This document shows positions 7,341-13,591 of a stretch of 13,591 nucleotides of DNA, piece after piece; the first letter of the stretch is position 1, and every line of letters begins with the position of its first letter. Location of the stretch: positions 1 to 13,591 of the forward strand of contig JACDER010000009.1 in assembly GCA_013816275.1 (NCBI GenBank), written 5' to 3'. The notes under the pieces were generated by a model. The model ran no database searches. It was not told the origin of the DNA and worked only from the letters and a program-made list of their open reading frames with translations. Source of the stretch: Actinomycetota bacterium (GTDB lineage: Bacteria; Actinomycetota; Thermoleophilia; Gaiellales; Gaiellaceae). Position numbers and translations under genes: made by a program.

Positions 7341-10300
7341 ATGGCTGTCTGCCCTCAGTGTGGACAGGAGAATCCGGAGGGCTTCCGGCTGTGTGGAATG
7401 TGCGGAGCCTCGCTCGACCAAGCCGGGCCGTCCGAGGCCGAGGAGCGCAAGCTCGTCTCGGTCCTCTTCGTAGACCTCGTCGGGCATACGGCCGCGTCCG
7501 ACCAGGCGGATCCAGAGGACGTGCGCGCCCGCCTGCGTCCCTATCACCAGCTCTTGAAGCGCGAGATCGAGCGCTACGGTGGCACGGTCGAGAAGTTCGT
7601 CGGCGACGCGGTGATGGCCGTCTTCGGAGCGCCGGTCGCGCACGAGGACGACGCCGAGCGGGCGGTCCGTTCGGCTCTGCGAATCCTCGAGGCCGTCTCC
7701 CAGCTCAGCCTCGAGGTCAGGTCGGCAGTCGCAACCGGCGAGGCGGTCGTCTCGCTCGTCGCGCGGCCCGAGCAGGGGGAAGGAATCGTCGCCGGCGACG
7801 TCGTCAACACTGCCTCGCGGCTCCAGAACGAGGCGCCGCCCGGCTCGCTTGTCGTGGGCGAGGCCACTTACCGCTCTACGCGCAACGCGATCGAGTACGA
7901 GCAGCTCGACCCGGTGACGCTCAAGGGCAAAGCCGAGCCCGTGTCCCTCTGGCACGCGCTGCGCGTGCGTGGGCGCTTCGGCGTCGACGCCGAAGCTGCT
8001 CCGCAGACTCCGTTCATAGGCCGCGAGCACGACCTCACACTGCTGCAGGACGCATATTCGCGTGCCGTCCGGGAGCAGGCAATCCAGCTCGTCACGATCG
8101 TCGGCGAGCCGGGTGTCGGGAAGACACGGCTTGTGGCGGAGTTCCGGTCCTGGCTGGACGACCAGCCGGAGCGGGTTCGCTGGAGGCAGGGACGATGTCT
8201 GCCGTACGGGGAGGGGATCACGTTCTGGGCGCTGGGCGAGGTCGTCAAGGCGGAGGCCGGCATCCTCGAATCGGACAGTCCCGAGCAGGCAATGAAGAAG
8301 CTCGACACCGCGGTTCGCGCCGACGTCGAGGACGAAGCCGACCACGAGTGGCTCGTGTCCAGGCTCGCGCCGCTCGTCGGCGCTCGAACCGTGGACGCTG
8401 CTGCTGCGGAGCAGAGCGAATCGTTCACCGCGTGGCGTCGCTTCCTCGAGCGGCTGGCGGCCCAGCGACCACTCGTGCTCCTGATCGAGGATCTCCACTG
8501 GGCCGACTCCGCGCTCTTCGATTTCCTGGACGAGCTCGTCGATTGGGCGAGCGCGGTCCCGATCCTCATTCTGTGCACGGCCCGGCCGGAGCTCTATGAA
8601 CGGAATGCAGGCTGGGGCGGAGGCAAGCGCAACTCGACAACCGTCTCGCTCTCGCCACTGACTATGGAGGAGACGGCCCGGCTGCTCTCGGCCCTCCTCT
8701 CACGCGCGGTCCTCCCAGCCGAGACTCAGGCAGCGCTGCTCGAGCGAGCGGGAGGAAACCCTCTCTACGCCGAGGAGTTCGTTCGGATGCTGGGCGACCA
8801 GGGCCTCCTGACGGAGCACGGGGAGCTCGCCGGCAACGGCGAGATCACGCTGCCGGAAACGGTCCAGGCGCTCATCTCCGCTCGTCTCGACACGCTTGCG
8901 CCTGACCGGAAGGTGCTCCTGCACGACGCCTCGGTCGTCGGTAAGGTGTTCTGGCCCGGCGCCGTGGCGTCCATCGGGGGGAGTCAAAGCGGCGCCGTGC
9001 GCGAGCGGCTGCGAGAGCTGGTCCGCAAGGAGCTCATCCGACCGGCTCGTGCCTCATCCGTCGAAGGCGAGGACGAGTTCTCGTTCTGGCACGCACTGGT
9101 ACGAGATGTCGCGTACAGCCAGATCCCTCGCGCGTCGCGCGCCGTGAAGCATCGCTCGGCCGCAGAATGGATCGAGCGGACCGCCGGGGAGCGCGTCGGC
9201 GACCACGCCGAGCTGCTGGCGGAGCACTACCGGCAGGCGAGGGAACTGGGACAGGCCTCGGGGGCCGAGGGGGATGTCGACGAGCTCAGACGACGGGAGG
9301 CGCGGTTCCTGTCCCTGGCCGGCGACCGCGCCCGCAGTCTCGACTTGGTGAAGGCGGTGCGCTACTACCAGCGCGCGCTCGAGCTCGTGCCGGAGGGATC
9401 GGAGCGAGCTGCGCTGCTCTCCAAGTACGCCCAGACCGCGTGGATCACCACCACGGGCGATTTCGGAGAAGGGCGACGCCTCGCGCAGCAAGCCGTCGAC
9501 GCCAATCGCAAGCTGGGAGACCAACGTGGGACGGCGGGGGCACTGGCCCATCTGAGCCGCGTCCTGTGGATGACGGGAGAGACACAGAAAGGGCTGGCAA
9601 CGGTCCGAGAGGCCCTGGGGCTTCTCGATGAGCGCCAGGCCCTGCCCGAGCTCGTCACCGTCTACAGCAACCTCGCCGGGCAGGCCATGACGGCCGGCCG
9701 GGCCGAGGAAGCCCTCGCGTGGGCAGAGAAGGGGCTTCCGGTGGCCGAGAAGCTAGGGCTGACGGCGACAAGGGTGCGCCTGCTGCAATTTCGGGGCTGC
9801 GCACAGTGCATGCTCGGTCGCCCGGACGGGCTCAACACGCTTCGAGAATCGCTTGAGCTGGGGCTCGATTCGGGCGCCGCCGCAGAGACCGGGCTCGCGT
9901 ACACGAACGTCGCCGGGTTTGTCCTCGAGGCGGAGGGCCCCGAGGCCGGGCTTGCGCTCTATGCCGAAGGCATCGAGTTCGACGAACGACGCGGGCTGGC
10001 TGGGCTGGCGGCTTGGGCGAGAGGTGAACAAGTGTGGCCGCTCTTCAGCCTCGGTCGCTGGGACGAGCTCTTGGCTTTGAGCGAGGAGTACGACGGCGAG
10101 GGCCAGATCGGGGTCTTGGTGCGAACCTACCGGGCCTATGTCCTTTGTCTCCGAGGATCCCTGCGCGAGGCAGAGGCGATCGTGGACGAGCTCTTGCCGC
10201 GGGCGCGACGGATCGCAGACGCACAGATTCTCATCCCAGCCCTGATGGTCGCTGCCACGCTCGACCAGCTCCGCGGAGCTGAGAGAACAGCCGTCGAACG

Positions 10301-10736
10301 GATCGACGAGTTGCTCGCCCAGAGCGAGGGTAAGAGCGCCTTTCGCGCCTGGAGTGCGTTCGAGGTCGCCCTTGTCTGCCTCGCCTCCCGTGAACGCGGC
10401 AGGCTCTGCCGACTCCTCGACGGGCTCGAGGACTTCGGCCTGATCCGGTGGGACCTGTTCATCGAGTCGGCACGGGCGGTCGCCTTGGAGATGGACGGGT
10501 CGCTCGCGGATGCGGAGTCGGCGTATGCGAAGGTCGCGCGGGAGTGGGGTGAGCTCGCCTGCGCGTACGAACGAGCGCAGACGCTCTTCGGCCGTGGTCG
10601 TTCCCTTGTCGGTCTCGGCCGCCGCGCCGAGGCGGCCGGGGAGCTCGAGCAGGCACGCGCCATCTTCGCCCGGCTCGACGCTCGGCCCTTCGTCGCCCAG
10701 GTGGACGCCTGGTTGACGCAGGCGGCGGTCGGCTAA
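7341..10736 (+). CDS. Zinc ribbon - class III cyclase - STAND ATPase - TPR signalling protein (paralogue B)
   Basis: Tandem paralogue of the preceding gene, 1131 aa, with the same architecture. The zinc ribbon uses Cys4, Cys7, Cys18 and Cys21. The cyclase domain (~34-196) keeps metal Asp45 and Asp89, Lys85, and Asn156/Arg160, again with Ile (149) where Asp or Thr is usual. The ATPase has Walker A GEPGVGKT (Lys261), a Walker B region IEDLHWAD (Glu383/Asp384) and GGNP at 471-474. A TPR-like helical array fills ~640-1131. The cyclase and P-loop regions are nearly identical to paralogue A, while the TPR region is clearly more divergent, which fits different ligands or partners. ATG 7341 lies 9 bases after the previous stop with only a weak upstream AGGCGG, so it probably relies on the operon transcript and reinitiation. 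Cytoplasmic; no membrane segment seen. Function as a ligand-gated cyclase is inferred. Confidence 0.9.
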   Translation: MAVCPQCGQENPEGFRLCGMCGASLDQAGPSEAEERKLVSVLFVDLVGHTAASDQADPEDVRARLRPYHQLLKREIERYGGTVEKFVGDAVMAVFGAPVAHEDDAERAVRSALRILEAVSQLSLEVRSAVATGEAVVSLVARPEQGEGIVAGDVVNTASRLQNEAPPGSLVVGEATYRSTRNAIEYEQLDPVTLKGKAEPVSLWHALRVRGRFGVDAEAAPQTPFIGREHDLTLLQDAYSRAVREQAIQLVTIVGEPGVGKTRLVAEFRSWLDDQPERVRWRQGRCLPYGEGITFWALGEVVKAEAGILESDSPEQAMKKLDTAVRADVEDEADHEWLVSRLAPLVGARTVDAAAAEQSESFTAWRRFLERLAAQRPLVLLIEDLHWADSALFDFLDELVDWASAVPILILCTARPELYERNAGWGGGKRNSTTVSLSPLTMEETARLLSALLSRAVLPAETQAALLERAGGNPLYAEEFVRMLGDQGLLTEHGELAGNGEITLPETVQALISARLDTLAPDRKVLLHDASVVGKVFWPGAVASIGGSQSGAVRERLRELVRKELIRPARASSVEGEDEFSFWHALVRDVAYSQIPRASRAVKHRSAAEWIERTAGERVGDHAELLAEHYRQARELGQASGAEGDVDELRRREARFLSLAGDRARSLDLVKAVRYYQRALELVPEGSERAALLSKYAQTAWITTTGDFGEGRRLAQQAVDANRKLGDQRGTAGALAHLSRVLWMTGETQKGLATVREALGLLDERQALPELVTVYSNLAGQAMTAGRAEEALAWAEKGLPVAEKLGLTATRVRLLQFRGCAQCMLGRPDGLNTLRESLELGLDSGAAAETGLAYTNVAGFVLEAEGPEAGLALYAEGIEFDERRGLAGLAAWARGEQVWPLFSLGRWDELLALSEEYDGEGQIGVLVRTYRAYVLCLRGSLREAEAIVDELLPRARRIADAQILIPALMVAATLDQLRGAERTAVERIDELLAQSEGKSAFRAWSAFEVALVCLASRERGRLCRLLDGLEDFGLIRWDLFIESARAVALEMDGSLADAESAYAKVAREWGELACAYERAQTLFGRGRSLVGLGRRAEAAGELEQARAIFARLDARPFVAQVDAWLTQAAVG
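7434..8123 (+). repeat. Tandem gene duplication, right copy (cyclase to Walker A)
   Basis: Right-hand member of the duplicated block described at 4014-4703. The longest visibly shared runs lie around the start of the cyclase domain (7434-7464) and around the Lys/Asp metal site (7573-7611). The low rate of amino-acid change against many synonymous changes suggests purifying selection or gene conversion on this half. Confidence 0.8.
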
Positions 10737-10743
10737 CCGTTCC

Positions 10744-11616
10744 TTGATCGCGGTTCTCCTAGGCCTCGTTGCCGCCACCTGCTTCGGAGCGATGACTGTC
10801 GCCGTCCGCGCGGGTCTCCAGCGGGTTCCCGATTCGCCCGCCGCCTCGTTCGTGACCGCCACAGTCGGGTTCGTCGTCGCCGTGGTAATCGACTTGGCTG
10901 TCTCCGCCGGGCCAGACGACCTCACCTCCTCCGAACTGTGGCCGTTCCTGCTCGCCGGGCTGATGGCCCCTGGCGCGGCCGGCCTGCTCTTCACCCTCGC
11001 CATCCAGCTTGCCGGCGCGGCCCGAACGGCGGTGCTGATCACGGCCGCGCCGTTGCTTGCGGCGGTGCCCGCCTTCCTGCTCCTCGGCGAGCCCTTTCAC
11101 TTGGCGCTCGCGGTCGGGGCCGTGCTGATCGTCGCCGGCGCGATCGTGCTGAGCGGAGAGCGCATGGAGGAGGTTGGATTCCGCCGGATCGGCCTCGTGG
11201 TGGCGCTCGCCGCAGCAGCGCTCATCGCCGTTCGGGACAACTTCGCCCGCTGGGCGGCGAATCATCACGACGTCTCGGGCCTTGCGGCAGGGACTGCAGC
11301 GCTCGCCGGAGCGGCGGTCCTCCTGCTCATGTACCTGGTGGTCGTTCGCCGCCGCGGTGCGTTCGCTGCGATCCGGCGCGCGTTCGGACCGTTCCTGCTC
11401 GCCGGGCTCCTCCTGGGCGCCGCCTATGCGGCTCTGCTCGAGGCCTTGACCCGCGGCCGGGTCACGGTCGTGACGCCGCTCTATGCGACCGAGTCGTTCT
11501 GGACCGTGCTTCTGGCCGCGATCTTCCTCGGTCGTAGCGAGCGGATCGGCCCGCGGCTACTCCTCGCAGCCGGGCTGATGGTGGGCGGAGCCGGTCTGAT
11601 CGGCGCCTTCCGCTGA
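10744..11616 (+). CDS. DMT-superfamily (EamA) permease
   Basis: Integral membrane protein of 290 aa with about ten hydrophobic segments in two EamA-like halves: residues ~1-140, ending in an LLGEPF...GAVLIVAGA element, and ~150-290, ending in the matching IFLGRSER...GLMVGGAGLIGAF. This internal duplication and length fit the drug/metabolite transporter superfamily, which moves amino acids, nucleotides or other small metabolites. The substrate cannot be read from sequence. The TTG start at 10744 is chosen because the first in-frame ATG would cut into helix 1; I see no clear Shine-Dalgarno. The gene begins 7 bases after the stop of the last cyclase protein, so it probably belongs to the same operon and may carry a solute connected to the signalling proteins (inference). 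Confidence 0.85.
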   Translation: MIAVLLGLVAATCFGAMTVAVRAGLQRVPDSPAASFVTATVGFVVAVVIDLAVSAGPDDLTSSELWPFLLAGLMAPGAAGLLFTLAIQLAGAARTAVLITAAPLLAAVPAFLLLGEPFHLALAVGAVLIVAGAIVLSGERMEEVGFRRIGLVVALAAAALIAVRDNFARWAANHHDVSGLAAGTAALAGAAVLLLMYLVVVRRRGAFAAIRRAFGPFLLAGLLLGAAYAALLEALTRGRVTVVTPLYATESFWTVLLAAIFLGRSERIGPRLLLAAGLMVGGAGLIGAFR

Positions 11617-11783
11617 ACCCGTGTAGAAATGGGCTCGTGAAGTGCGCGTCGCTGATCATCGCGGGTTGTACCGCGTTGGATCTGCTTCACAGACCAACCT
11701 TTCCTTGCGCGGCCCGCGGGCCTGAAGACGCTCCTCCGTCTTCATATCGGACAACACTACCGATAGAGTCGGACGGAACCGAG
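11617..11783. other. Intergenic region between convergent EamA gene and tRNA-Gly, with several stem-loops
   Basis: No supported gene. It contains a 5-bp hairpin (CGCGG 11660-11664, CCGCG 11671-11675), the perfect palindrome GGCCCGCGGGCC (11711-11722), a 7-bp stem (11724-11743) and a 6-bp stem TATCGG/CCGATA (11745-11765). The flanking genes converge here, so these structures may end transcription from both sides. None is followed by a good T-run. Confidence 0.5.
11724..11743. terminator. Stem-loop, possible bidirectional terminator
   Basis: GAAGACG and CGTCTTC form a perfect 7-bp stem around a 6-base loop. It lies downstream of the EamA gene on the plus strand and of tRNA-Gly on the minus strand. 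A U-rich tail is missing on both strands, so intrinsic termination is only a suggestion. Confidence 0.3.
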
Positions 11784-11854
11784 AGCGGGCGGCGGGAGTC
11801 GAACCCGCGTTAAGAGATTGGAAGTCTCTTGTTCTACCGTTGAACTACGCCCGC
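11784..11854 (-). tRNA. tRNA-Gly(TCC)
   Basis: The minus strand folds into a complete cloverleaf. The 7-bp acceptor stem is GCGGGCG/CGCCCGC, the D arm is GTTC...GAAC, the anticodon stem is AGAGA/TCTCT with loop CTTCCAA (anticodon TCC, reading GGA and GGG), and the T arm is GCGGG-TTCGACT-CCCGC. The discriminator is T at 11784, usual for bacterial tRNA-Gly. CCA is not encoded. The gene is transcribed divergently from the membrane-protein gene beginning at 11911. Confidence 0.95.
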
Positions 11855-11864
11855 GCCGAGCAGA

Positions 11865-11870
11865 AGGTTA
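11865..11870 (-). promoter_or_regulatory. Candidate -10 element of tRNA-Gly
   Basis: On the minus strand TAACCT lies 10 bases upstream of the mature tRNA 5' end. It resembles the TACCCT found 7-8 bases upstream of both tRNA-Arg copies later in the window. I see no clear -35 element. Confidence 0.35.
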
Positions 11871-11910
11871 TCCGCCTAAGAGCGTCCGGCCCCTCCGCGA
11901 TCCTTCACGG

Positions 11911-13005
11911 GTGATCCCGGAGCGGTACGTCCGCATCCGAGTGCGGTCGCTTCTCGTCGTGCTCGGAGTCATCCTCGCCGTCGGCGTCCTCGTTGAGCTC
12001 GTGCTCATCTCGCGCCAGGTGCTCACTTGGATGCTGATCGCCGTCTTCTTCGCGCTCGCCCTCAACCCGGCGGTGGACTGGTTCCAGAGACGGGTCAAGA
12101 AGCGCGGCTACGCGGTCGGGATCGTGTACGTCCTCGCGTTCATGGCGATCGCGCTGGTCGGCTACGTCTTCATCCCGCCGCTCGTCGATCAGGTCAACCA
12201 CCTCGTCGAAAAGATTCCGGACTACATCCACGACCTGACCAAGGGCAAGGGCAGGCTCGGTTTCCTCGAGAGGAAGTACCACATCGTCGAAAAGGTGAAG
12301 CACGCGCTCAGCGACGGCGGCGCATCGAAGCTGTTCGGGTTCAGCGGCACCGCCATTTCGATCACGAAGAGCGTCGTCACGATCGTGATCGCTGCCGTAA
12401 CGATCACGTTCATGACGTTCTTCATGCTGCTCGAGGGCCACGCCTGGGTCAACCGGTTCTACTCGATGGTCCCCGAGAAGTCCCGGCCGAGGTGGCAGGC
12501 CGTCGGGCGCGACATCTACCGGACGATCGGCGGCTACGTGCTCGGCAACATCCTGATCAGCCTCATCGCCGGAGGAAGCGCGGCGATCGTGCTCTTCGCC
12601 CTCGGAGTCCCGCTCGCCGCCGCGCTCGGCCTGCTCGTCGGGCTGTTCGACCTGATCCCGCTCGCCGGGGCGACGATCGCGCTGCTCGTTGTCGGGACGA
12701 TCGCGTTCCTCCACTCGATCACCGCCGGGATCGTCGTCGTCATCTTCTTCATCGTCTATCAGCAGCTCGAGAACCACATCCTCCAGCCCGTGATCTACGG
12801 GAAGACGGTGAAGCTGTCACCGCTCGCCGTCCTGATCGCCGTGCTGATCGGAGCCGCTCTGGCCGGGGTGATCGGCGCGCTTGCGGCGATCCCGATCGCG
12901 GGCGCGATCCAGGTCGTGATTCTCGACGTGCTGCGTGCACGGGCCGAACGCAAGCGGCTCCAGGGGCCGCCGGCCGACGCGATCCCAGGAGAAGCGTCGC
13001 CCTAA
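11911..13005 (+). CDS. AI-2E family (PerM-like) membrane transporter
   Basis: Polytopic membrane protein of about 364 aa, the usual length for the AI-2E/PerM (UPF0118) family. The N-terminus has two hydrophobic segments followed by the family-like ALNPAVDWFQRR. A soluble loop rich in Lys and Asp follows, and the C-terminal half has several membrane helices with the signature ENHILQPVIYGKTVKLSP and the final AGVIGALAAIPIAGAI. Family members have been linked to export of autoinducer-2 and, in others, to sodium/proton exchange, so the substrate here is open. GTG 11911 is chosen because the longer reading from TTG 11818 would run through the antisense of the tRNA gene. GTG 11941 is an alternative. 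No Shine-Dalgarno is evident. The last ~20 residues are hydrophilic and Pro/Ala-rich. Confidence 0.85.
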   Translation: MIPERYVRIRVRSLLVVLGVILAVGVLVELVLISRQVLTWMLIAVFFALALNPAVDWFQRRVKKRGYAVGIVYVLAFMAIALVGYVFIPPLVDQVNHLVEKIPDYIHDLTKGKGRLGFLERKYHIVEKVKHALSDGGASKLFGFSGTAISITKSVVTIVIAAVTITFMTFFMLLEGHAWVNRFYSMVPEKSRPRWQAVGRDIYRTIGGYVLGNILISLIAGGSAAIVLFALGVPLAAALGLLVGLFDLIPLAGATIALLVVGTIAFLHSITAGIVVVIFFIVYQQLENHILQPVIYGKTVKLSPLAVLIAVLIGAALAGVIGALAAIPIAGAIQVVILDVLRARAERKRLQGPPADAIPGEASP

Positions 13006-13013
13006 TGCCTGGT

Positions 13014-13019
13014 TACCCT
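13014..13019 (+). promoter_or_regulatory. -10-like element before the broken tRNA-Arg copy
   Basis: TACCCT sits 8 bases upstream of the 5' half of tRNA-Arg. The same hexamer is found 7 bases upstream of the intact copy, so the duplication appears to have included the promoter. Confidence 0.35.
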
Positions 13020-13023
13020 GTGC

Positions 13024-13059
13024 GCACGCGCCTGTAGCTCAGCGGAAGAGCGACGGCCT
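13024..13059 (+). repeat. 36-bp direct repeat, left copy (tRNA-Arg 5' half)
   Basis: This block is identical to 13273-13308. It covers four bases upstream of the tRNA plus the acceptor 5' strand, D arm, anticodon 5' stem and first two anticodon-loop bases. The repeat period is 249 bases. Confidence 0.9.
13028..13059 (+). pseudogene. Truncated tRNA-Arg (5' half only)
   Basis: This matches the intact tRNA-Arg(TCT) below from its first base to the second base of the anticodon loop, then diverges abruptly. The 3' anticodon strand, T arm and 3' acceptor strand are missing; a strong hairpin takes their place. It cannot fold into a tRNA. It is either a decayed tandem duplicate or one edge of a small insertion that used the anticodon loop as its junction. 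Confidence 0.8.
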
Positions 13060-13062
13060 ACA

Positions 13063-13089
13063 AACGGGGGAACCCATGGTTCCCCCGTT
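13063..13089. terminator. Perfect 12-bp hairpin at the tRNA break point
   Basis: AACGGGGGAACC (13063-13074) pairs fully with GGTTCCCCCGTT (13078-13089) around a CAT loop. GGCC at 13055-13058 and 13090-13093 can extend it beyond a 4-base bulge. On the minus strand it is followed by TTTGT only if the stem's own TT is counted; on the plus strand there is no T-run. It may stop transcripts from the upstream membrane-protein gene, or it may be part of an inserted element. Confidence 0.45.
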
Positions 13090-13093
13090 GGCC

Positions 13094-13272
13094 CCTTCCT
13101 TCACGCCTCGATGAGAGACGACGCGACATGGGCTGCGCTCGGGCGTAGCCCGGCTCCGCCCGCCGGCACCTGTTTGCGCTCCGATACCGAAAAGCCTTCC
13201 AAGCTGTTCTTGTCCGGGAAATCTGGTGATTTTCCGGAGGGTAGAGCGATCAAGCCCAGGCGATACCCTTCT
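13094..13272. other. Non-coding spacer between the two tRNA-Arg repeats
   Basis: I see no supported gene. Besides the hairpin at its left edge it holds a small stem CGGGC-GTA-GCCCG (near 13139-13151) and an 11-bp hairpin with one G-U pair at 13213-13238 (TCCGGGAAATC, loop TGGT, GATTTTCCGGA). The minus-strand reading frame ending at 13101 runs through the tRNA antisense and is not credible as a whole. No integrase or transposase sequence is present. Confidence 0.5.
13264..13269 (+). promoter_or_regulatory. Candidate -10 element of tRNA-Arg
   Basis: TACCCT lies 7 bases before the mature tRNA 5' end, preceded by GA. No obvious -35 hexamer is seen at 17-18 bases. The match to the left tRNA copy supports it. 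Confidence 0.4.
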
Positions 13273-13308
13273 GCACGCGCCTGTAGCTCAGCGGAAGAGC
13301 GACGGCCT
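13273..13308 (+). repeat. 36-bp direct repeat, right copy (tRNA-Arg 5' half)
   Basis: Identical to 13024-13059. Here the repeat continues into a complete tRNA gene, so this copy carries the functional gene. Confidence 0.9.
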
Positions 13309-13348
13309 TCTAAGCCGTTGGACGGGGGTTCGAATCCCTCCAGGCGCA
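13277..13348 (+). tRNA. tRNA-Arg(TCT)
   Basis: A complete 72-base cloverleaf. The acceptor stem is GCGCCTG/CAGGCGC, the D arm GCTC...GAGC, the anticodon stem ACGGC/GCCGT with loop CTTCTAA (anticodon TCT, reading AGA and AGG), the variable loop has 5 bases, and the T arm is GGGGG-TTCGAAT-CCCTC with one G-T pair. The discriminator is A, as expected for Arg. CCA is not encoded. Confidence 0.95.
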
Positions 13349-13351
13349 CTC

Positions 13352-13376
13352 GGCGCCACGCCGCCGGCGCGGTGCC
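13352..13376 (+). terminator. GC-rich stem-loop downstream of tRNA-Arg
   Basis: GGCGCCACGC (13352-13361) pairs with GCGCGGTGCC (13367-13376) over ten positions with one mismatch and one G-T pair, around a 5-base loop. It starts 4 bases after the tRNA. A T-run is missing, so it could be a factor-independent terminator of weak type or a 3' processing structure. Confidence 0.35.
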
Positions 13377-13395
13377 TCGCATCTCTTGGGGTAGG

Positions 13396-13591
13396 GTGGA
13401 TCTTCTGCGGCGGTTCCTGCTTGCCTTAGCCGTGCTAGGCATGCTCGTTCTGCCCAGTACGGCCGCTGCATGGAGCGGAAAGCGCGTCCAGTTCGCCGTC
13501 GGAGACGCCCCCGGCCCCGCGAAGTACAACACGATCTGGCTGCGCAAGTACGGCCCGTCGAGCGCACGCACCATCCTCGTCCTTATCCCGG
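13396..13591 (+). CDS. Secreted protein, probable alpha/beta hydrolase (partial, runs off window)
   Basis: The first 65 codons are present. A classic signal peptide is visible: Arg5-Arg6, a hydrophobic core (FLLALAVLGMLVLP) and an AAA cleavage site after residue 25. The mature part (VQFAVGDAPGPAKYNTIWLRKYG...TILVLIP) looks like the first two strands of an alpha/beta hydrolase, where a Gly-rich oxyanion element normally follows the ILVLIP strand. No catalytic residue lies in the window. GTG 13396 is chosen as start, with GGGG (13388-13391) just upstream. GTG 13372, in frame, would add eight residues including two Arg and is a fair alternative, but it lies inside the stem-loop after tRNA-Arg. 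Export is fairly safe; the enzyme class is a tentative reading. Confidence 0.6.
   Translation, partial: MDLLRRFLLALAVLGMLVLPSTAAAWSGKRVQFAVGDAPGPAKYNTIWLRKYGPSSARTILVLIP

Noticed and set aside
6273..8498. 741-codon minus-strand open frame spanning two genes, and a similar 546-codon one at 4614-6254
   Set aside because: Both are shadows caused by third-position GC bias. One crosses the junction of two well-supported plus-strand genes, and neither shows a domain.
6593..8599. 668-codon plus-strand frame overlapping the end of paralogue A and the start of paralogue B
   Set aside because: An out-of-frame reading of two real genes, Arg- and Gly-rich with no motif.
11637..11813. Possible 58-residue peptide from GTG with a TAGAAA box seven bases upstream
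   Set aside because: Its end runs into the antisense of tRNA-Gly, it has no recognisable family, and codon use gives no support.
11818..11910. N-terminal extension of the AI-2E family protein starting at TTG 11818
   Set aside because: The extra 31 residues would be translated from the antisense of tRNA-Gly and its promoter, and the family's usual N-terminus begins after them.
13028..13348. Group I intron interrupting tRNA-Arg at the anticodon loop
   Set aside because: The 5' half of the tRNA is repeated in full before the 3' half, so the downstream gene is already complete. An intron would not carry a second 5' exon.
13101..13574. Minus-strand frame containing LEGFEPPSNGLEGRR, and another with WRDSNPRPTA
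   Set aside because: These strings are the familiar artefact of translating the antisense of a tRNA gene; here they lie exactly over tRNA-Arg.
1..13591. CRISPR arrays, insertion sequences, phage genes or rRNA
   Set aside because: No regularly spaced repeats, transposase or integrase motifs, or rRNA signatures were seen.

Overview
The window is GC-rich DNA with strong third-position G/C bias and an actinobacterial gene style: cyclase-STAND ATPase fusions, GTG and TTG starts, and CCA-less tRNA genes. A deep-branching actinobacterium such as a Thermoleophilia (Gaiellales or Solirubrobacterales) member is my best guess. This rests on gene style, because no taxonomic marker gene is present.

Bases 277-11616 look like one plus-strand operon. 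It holds three consecutive giant signalling proteins (1216, 1135 and 1131 aa) that share a core of a class III nucleotide cyclase domain followed by a STAND/AAA_16-type ATPase with a MalT/AfsR-like helical part. The first has no zinc ribbon, and its C-terminal sensor is a complete family 5 (peptide/nickel-type) ABC solute-binding domain that lacks a signal peptide and so should sit in the cytoplasm. The second overlaps it by the ATGA motif. The third follows 9 bases later and is a tandem paralogue of the second. Both carry an N-terminal four-cysteine zinc ribbon and a long C-terminal TPR-like array. A DMT/EamA permease starts 7 bases after the third. A candidate promoter (87-116) and a 15-base palindrome (52-66) lie upstream.

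The rest is unrelated housekeeping: a minus-strand tRNA-Gly(TCC), an AI-2E/PerM-family membrane protein, a broken 5' half of a tRNA-Arg gene, a complete tRNA-Arg(TCT), and the start of a secreted protein that resembles an alpha/beta hydrolase and runs off the window end.

Working model (inference): the three large proteins are cytoplasmic switches. Ligand binding to the C-terminal module (solute-binding domain or TPR array) would be relayed through the ATPase to a cyclase dimer, and the membrane permease may move a related solute. The most unusual points are the cytoplasmic solute-binding domain used as a sensor on a cyclase-STAND protein, the exchange of sensor module between neighbouring paralogues, the non-canonical purine-selecting residues in all three cyclase domains, and a 36-bp direct repeat made of the 5' half of tRNA-Arg that frames a hairpin-rich 213-bp spacer.
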